From assembly GCA_937906355.1 (NCBI GenBank), contig CALCWF010000016.1, positions 1 through 8,948 on the forward strand: a stretch of DNA of 8,948 nt, given 5' to 3'. Under the pieces are notes generated by a model. That model was not told the DNA's origin. It saw nothing but the letters and a program-made list of their open reading frames with translations, and did not search any database. Below, piece after piece: positions 6,410 to 8,948 of the stretch. Source of the stretch: an uncultured Rickettsiales bacterium (GTDB lineage Bacteria; Pseudomonadota; Alphaproteobacteria; Rickettsiales; Deianiraeaceae). A program made the translations under genes and the position numbers. Position 1 is the stretch's first letter. Every line of letters starts with the position of its first letter.

Positions 6410-7705
6410 TTATTTGATTATTTCTAATAGTATTGCGTCTAGAATTTTTAATCCTTTTTCTGTCAAAGCAAGCGTCTTGCTGTCAAAGCTAAGCATTTTT
6501 TTTATCTTTAATTTTTCTACTTTTTTGATATCTAAGAAGTCCAGAAGGTTAATATTAAATCTTGTTTTTATATCGTCAACGTCAATACCATTCTTTGTTC
6601 TTAGCCCCATTAATAATATTTCTTCTGCCTGTTTTTTCTTTGTTAACTTTCTTTCTATTTCTATACCATATTCACCATTATCGTATCTCTTATTGTGCGT
6701 ATTTTTATATGCATTCTCGCAATTGCTTTCTTTATTATTGTTTTGACAACATTTTTGCCATTCGAAGTAATCAAAAATATTTTTTATCTCATATCTATCG
6801 AATCTATTTTTGGTTGCTTTATTAGATTTGCTATTGTCTATTTTTGATGCAACGCTATTGTTATTTTTGTCGTTATATTTTTTGTATAATAATCTTCCGT
6901 GGGCTCCGGCGCCAATGCCGATACAATCGTAGCTTTTCCAATAAGTTAGATTATGTCGACTTTCTTGTCCTTTTATTGCGTAATTAGACACTTCATATTG
7001 TTTTAGTCGTGTATTTTTTTCCAAAAATTCATTTGTTATATCGTAAAAGCACGACAATTCATCTTCTGATTTTGGTTTTACATTACCACTTTTAACTAGC
7101 TTCCCGAGAGGCGTGCTTTCATCGACTATTAGGGTGTACAATGATATATGTTGTGGGCTCAAAGTGGTTGCAATTTCTAATTCTTCGAGCCATTTATTTT
7201 GTTTTTGTTTCGGGAGTCCGTAAATTAAATCTATACTCCATCGTGGAAAAATTTGCTTTGCGTAATTTATAGTTTGAAGTGCTTCTTTGACATTATGTTT
7301 TCGTCCTAAAAACCCTAGCTCGTTGTCATCGAATGATTGAACGCCAATTGATAGACGATTGATTCCGGCATTATATAGCATCTCGAATTTTTTAATTCCA
7401 GAGGAAGTTGGATTTGCTTCTAGTGTTATCTCACAATCACTTGAAACGGTATATAGATGCCTTATTTCGACAATTAATTTTGCAATAATTTCCGGATCCA
7501 AGATAGATGGCGTTCCGCCACCGAAGTATATAGACGTTATAACGACGTTTCTATCTGCTATTTTTTCATGGAAATATTCTAATTGTTTTCGACAGCATTC
7601 GAAATACGAGTTTTGATCAACATTAGAGTTTATTATCTTACTGCCAAAATCACAATATATGCATTTTGATAGACAAAACGGCCAGTGTATGTAAATACCA
7701 AACAC
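6410..7705 (-). CDS. hemW: Radical SAM heme chaperone HemW (formerly HemN-like), with Asn/Lys-rich insertions
   Basis: Radical S-adenosylmethionine protein that binds heme and delivers it to respiratory enzymes; it was long misannotated as oxygen-independent coproporphyrinogen III oxidase. The start is GTG at 7703-7705, giving the family-typical MFGIYIHWPFC. The cluster motif CxxxCxxC is C11, C15, C18, followed by YFGGGTPS (60-67), LEANP, RLSIGVQSF and DLIYGLP. HNLTYW (251-256) and GIGAGAHGR (263-271) are HemW markers. The C-terminal winged-helix part (from about KQAEEILLMGLRTKNGID) is intact. Length is 431 against roughly 380 residues. The excess is two low-complexity stretches at about 278-300 and 320-350, rich in Asn, Lys and Ser and encoded by 6656-6874. 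It is convergent with the broken methyltransferase, 16 bases apart. No rdgB neighbour, common in alphaproteobacteria, is visible. Confidence 0.94.
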   Translation of the reverse strand: MFGIYIHWPFCLSKCIYCDFGSKIINSNVDQNSYFECCRKQLEYFHEKIADRNVVITSIYFGGGTPSILDPEIIAKLIVEIRHLYTVSSDCEITLEANPTSSGIKKFEMLYNAGINRLSIGVQSFDDNELGFLGRKHNVKEALQTINYAKQIFPRWSIDLIYGLPKQKQNKWLEELEIATTLSPQHISLYTLIVDESTPLGKLVKSGNVKPKSEDELSCFYDITNEFLEKNTRLKQYEVSNYAIKGQESRHNLTYWKSYDCIGIGAGAHGRLLYKKYNDKNNNSVASKIDNSKSNKATKNRFDRYEIKNIFDYFEWQKCCQNNNKESNCENAYKNTHNKRYDNGEYGIEIERKLTKKKQAEEILLMGLRTKNGIDVDDIKTRFNINLLDFLDIKKVEKLKIKKMLSFDSKTLALTEKGLKILDAILLEIIK

Positions 7706-7712
7706 AAAAAAA

Positions 7713-7859
7713 GTGAGAAAACAAATTATATTACTTAGTCTTATATCAAGCAGACATTACAAATATCAAGATAACTTCTTATGCGTTCTAGTTGAAGATA
7801 GAGAAATACGGGTGTATGAATATATATTTGGAGAACGATATATCAAAATGATGCTATAA
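7713..7859 (+). CDS. Possible small ORF of 48 codons, unrecognised
   Basis: An open frame from GTG 7713 to TAA 7857-7859 would encode a 48-residue peptide, beginning MRKQIILLSLISSRHYKYQD and ending YEYIFGERYIKMML. It lies between the divergent hemW and the plsY-like gene, has no visible ribosome binding site and matches no family I know. The mix of charged and aromatic residues looks more protein-like than typical AT-rich noise, so it could also be the tail of a decayed gene. The rest of this 174-base gap probably carries the promoters for hemW and the plsY-like gene, but no convincing -35/-10 pair stands out. Confidence 0.2.
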   Translation: MRKQIILLSLISSRHYKYQDNFLCVLVEDREIRVYEYIFGERYIKMML

Positions 7860-7879
7860 ATTGCTTTTTAGATAAAAAT

Positions 7880-8806
7880 GTGTATTATAAGTATATGTTC
7901 TTGGTTGGAATATTTTTGTTGTTTACATGTTTAATATGCTCTTTACAGTTTAAAGAGTTGGTAGAACGCGGGAAGCACAATAACGTTATTGTTAAAGCGT
8001 TGGCTTTTTTTACGAAAAACATTAGTACTATGTACCCGAAATTTTCGCCCGTTTTTATGGCTACAATAGTTGATTGTATAAAATGTCCATTATTTGTTGT
8101 ATTTTCTGCGTGTTTATTTCATGAAAAATATATTATAGATTTTACGGCAATAGTAGCTTGTGTGGCACACTATTTTCCGATTTTTAATGACGCTAAGAAC
8201 GGTAGTAAGAATTTTGTAGGTTTGATATTAACGAGTTTTGTTCTCAATCCAATAACAGGTATAAGTATGTTTATTTCTTTTTTTATTGTAGCGAATAATA
8301 ATGGTCATTTTGCAGTAGCTACTGCTTCTGCGATGATTGTCGGGACATTGAAAACTTTGATTAATATATTGCTTCTTGGCGACACGAATTACGTAGAGAC
8401 CTCGTTTATAATTACTTTCAGTGCATTGGCGATTTATAGAAATAAAAGAGCTTTGTTGTATATATTCGCAAAAGCCTCTCCAAGGAGCAAGAAGACTAAG
8501 TTTGAAAATAGAACTTGCAATAGTAATAGCAATGACAGTGCCGATCTCGATAAGGATACATTAACGTATATGCAGAGTGGCAGAAACGATACGCACGATA
8601 TTGACAATGATAGTAATATTTTTTCGGATCATAAGATATCAAGATATAAAAAACACGAAGCTAGAGCAAAAGTTAAAGGTATGGTGTATAGAAAGTATAA
8701 GAGTGTGTATAAAAATAATCATGTATATGAGGTACATGATAAAAAGTATGATTGCGAAGATTTTGATTACACAAAGCCACACAAAGTAAGATTGAGTAGC
8801 GATTAA
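7880..8806 (+). CDS. Divergent PlsY-like membrane protein with long charged C-terminal tail
   Basis: A 308-residue protein whose first 200 residues resemble PlsY, the inner-membrane acyl-phosphate:glycerol-3-phosphate acyltransferase. Likely membrane segments are about 5-21, 57-80, 86-104, 112-138, 143-167 and 173-188. Family-like marks are IVDCIKCPLFVV (PlsY has LLLDxxKG), AHYFPIFNDAKNGSKNFVG (PlsY has GHLFPVFxxFKGGKGVAT) and YRNKRALLYIF near the end (PlsY has IWRHREN). The conserved catalytic loop GSGNIGATN is not there; the aligned stretch reads about GKHNNVIVKAL. The Gly-rich GGKG motif is also eroded. Residues 200-308 form a hydrophilic, Asp/Asn/Lys/Tyr-rich tail absent from normal PlsY (about 200 residues). 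The start is GTG 7880; the ATG at 7895 is an equally good alternative. Family membership is moderately supported, enzyme activity doubtful. Confidence 0.55.
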   Translation: MYYKYMFLVGIFLLFTCLICSLQFKELVERGKHNNVIVKALAFFTKNISTMYPKFSPVFMATIVDCIKCPLFVVFSACLFHEKYIIDFTAIVACVAHYFPIFNDAKNGSKNFVGLILTSFVLNPITGISMFISFFIVANNNGHFAVATASAMIVGTLKTLINILLLGDTNYVETSFIITFSALAIYRNKRALLYIFAKASPRSKKTKFENRTCNSNSNDSADLDKDTLTYMQSGRNDTHDIDNDSNIFSDHKISRYKKHEARAKVKGMVYRKYKSVYKNNHVYEVHDKKYDCEDFDYTKPHKVRLSSD

Positions 8807-8853
8807 AATATTCTGTGATTTGGTGCGGTGCACTACTAATAGATACAATACAA

Positions 8854-8948
8854 TTAATCAGTTATGTTCCAATTAACATTAGATAAATCAATGCCGTGTT
8901 TATGCATCTCCCATAATGGAGATATTGAACGTAAATGCTCGACCGCCT
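8854..8948 (-). CDS. C-terminal end of an unidentified protein (5' end outside window)
   Basis: On the minus strand an open frame enters at the window edge and ends at TAA (8854-8856). The last 30 codons include AVEHLRSISPLWEMHKHGID and end in NVNWNITD. The composition looks like a real, conserved-type C-terminus, but I do not recognise the family. A second minus-strand frame is also open over part of the same stretch, so the call rests on residue quality. It is convergent with the plsY-like gene, 47 bases apart, with no clear terminator hairpin between them. Confidence 0.45.
   Translation of the reverse strand, partial: AVEHLRSISPLWEMHKHGIDLSNVNWNITD

Noticed and set aside
6390..6825. Plus-strand open frames across the hemW region encoding Phe/Ser/Leu-rich peptides.
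   Set aside because: They are antisense to the Asn/Lys/Glu-rich part of HemW, which creates hydrophobic shadow frames.
1..8948. CRISPR array, tRNA or rRNA genes.
   Set aside because: No regularly spaced repeats, cloverleaf-type tRNA sequence or conserved rRNA stretches were seen on either strand.

Overview
The window is AT-rich DNA (roughly one third G+C, estimated by eye) from what looks like a host-associated Gram-negative bacterium. LolD implies an outer membrane with lipoprotein sorting, and ClpP, HemW and a PlsY-like protein fit a proteobacterium. Low G+C, several freshly broken genes and a dead insertion sequence suggest a genome under relaxed selection, such as an alphaproteobacterial endosymbiont (Rickettsiales- or Holosporales-like). 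That placement is inference; no rRNA or other marker gene is present.

Layout. 1-604: the 3' part of clpP, cut by the window edge. 694-1593 (minus): a short glutamine-synthetase-like protein that has the catalytic barrel but no N-terminal beta-grasp domain. 1684-2848: a RelA/SpoT-type alarmone synthetase gene broken by a frameshift and an in-frame stop. 2799-3647 (minus): an IS1595-type transposase broken by a stop codon and missing its first catalytic Asp. 3704-4537: an intact lolD with an unusual insertion of about 50 residues. 4567-5405 and 5407-6393: a type II restriction-modification pair of the NgoPII (GGCC) type, both genes broken, the nuclease by one missing base and the methyltransferase by one stop codon. 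6410-7705 (minus): hemW, with an Asn/Lys-rich insertion. 7880-8806: a divergent PlsY-like membrane protein with a long charged tail. 8854-8948 (minus): the C-terminal end of an unidentified protein.

The main story is a decayed accessory block (1684-6393) set among core genes. It holds an alarmone synthetase of a kind often found on mobile DNA, a transposase and a restriction-modification system. Each carries one or two small lesions in otherwise well-preserved coding sequence, so inactivation looks recent. The one intact gene inside the block is lolD, a normally essential gene. The tetranucleotide GGCC, the expected target of the restriction system, occurs once by my count, against ten CCGG, which is what past restriction pressure would leave.

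A second theme is that three core-type proteins (LolD, HemW, PlsY-like) carry extra low-complexity, charged or Asn-rich segments at surface-type positions. I found no wholly new multi-gene system; the best leads are listed as findings.
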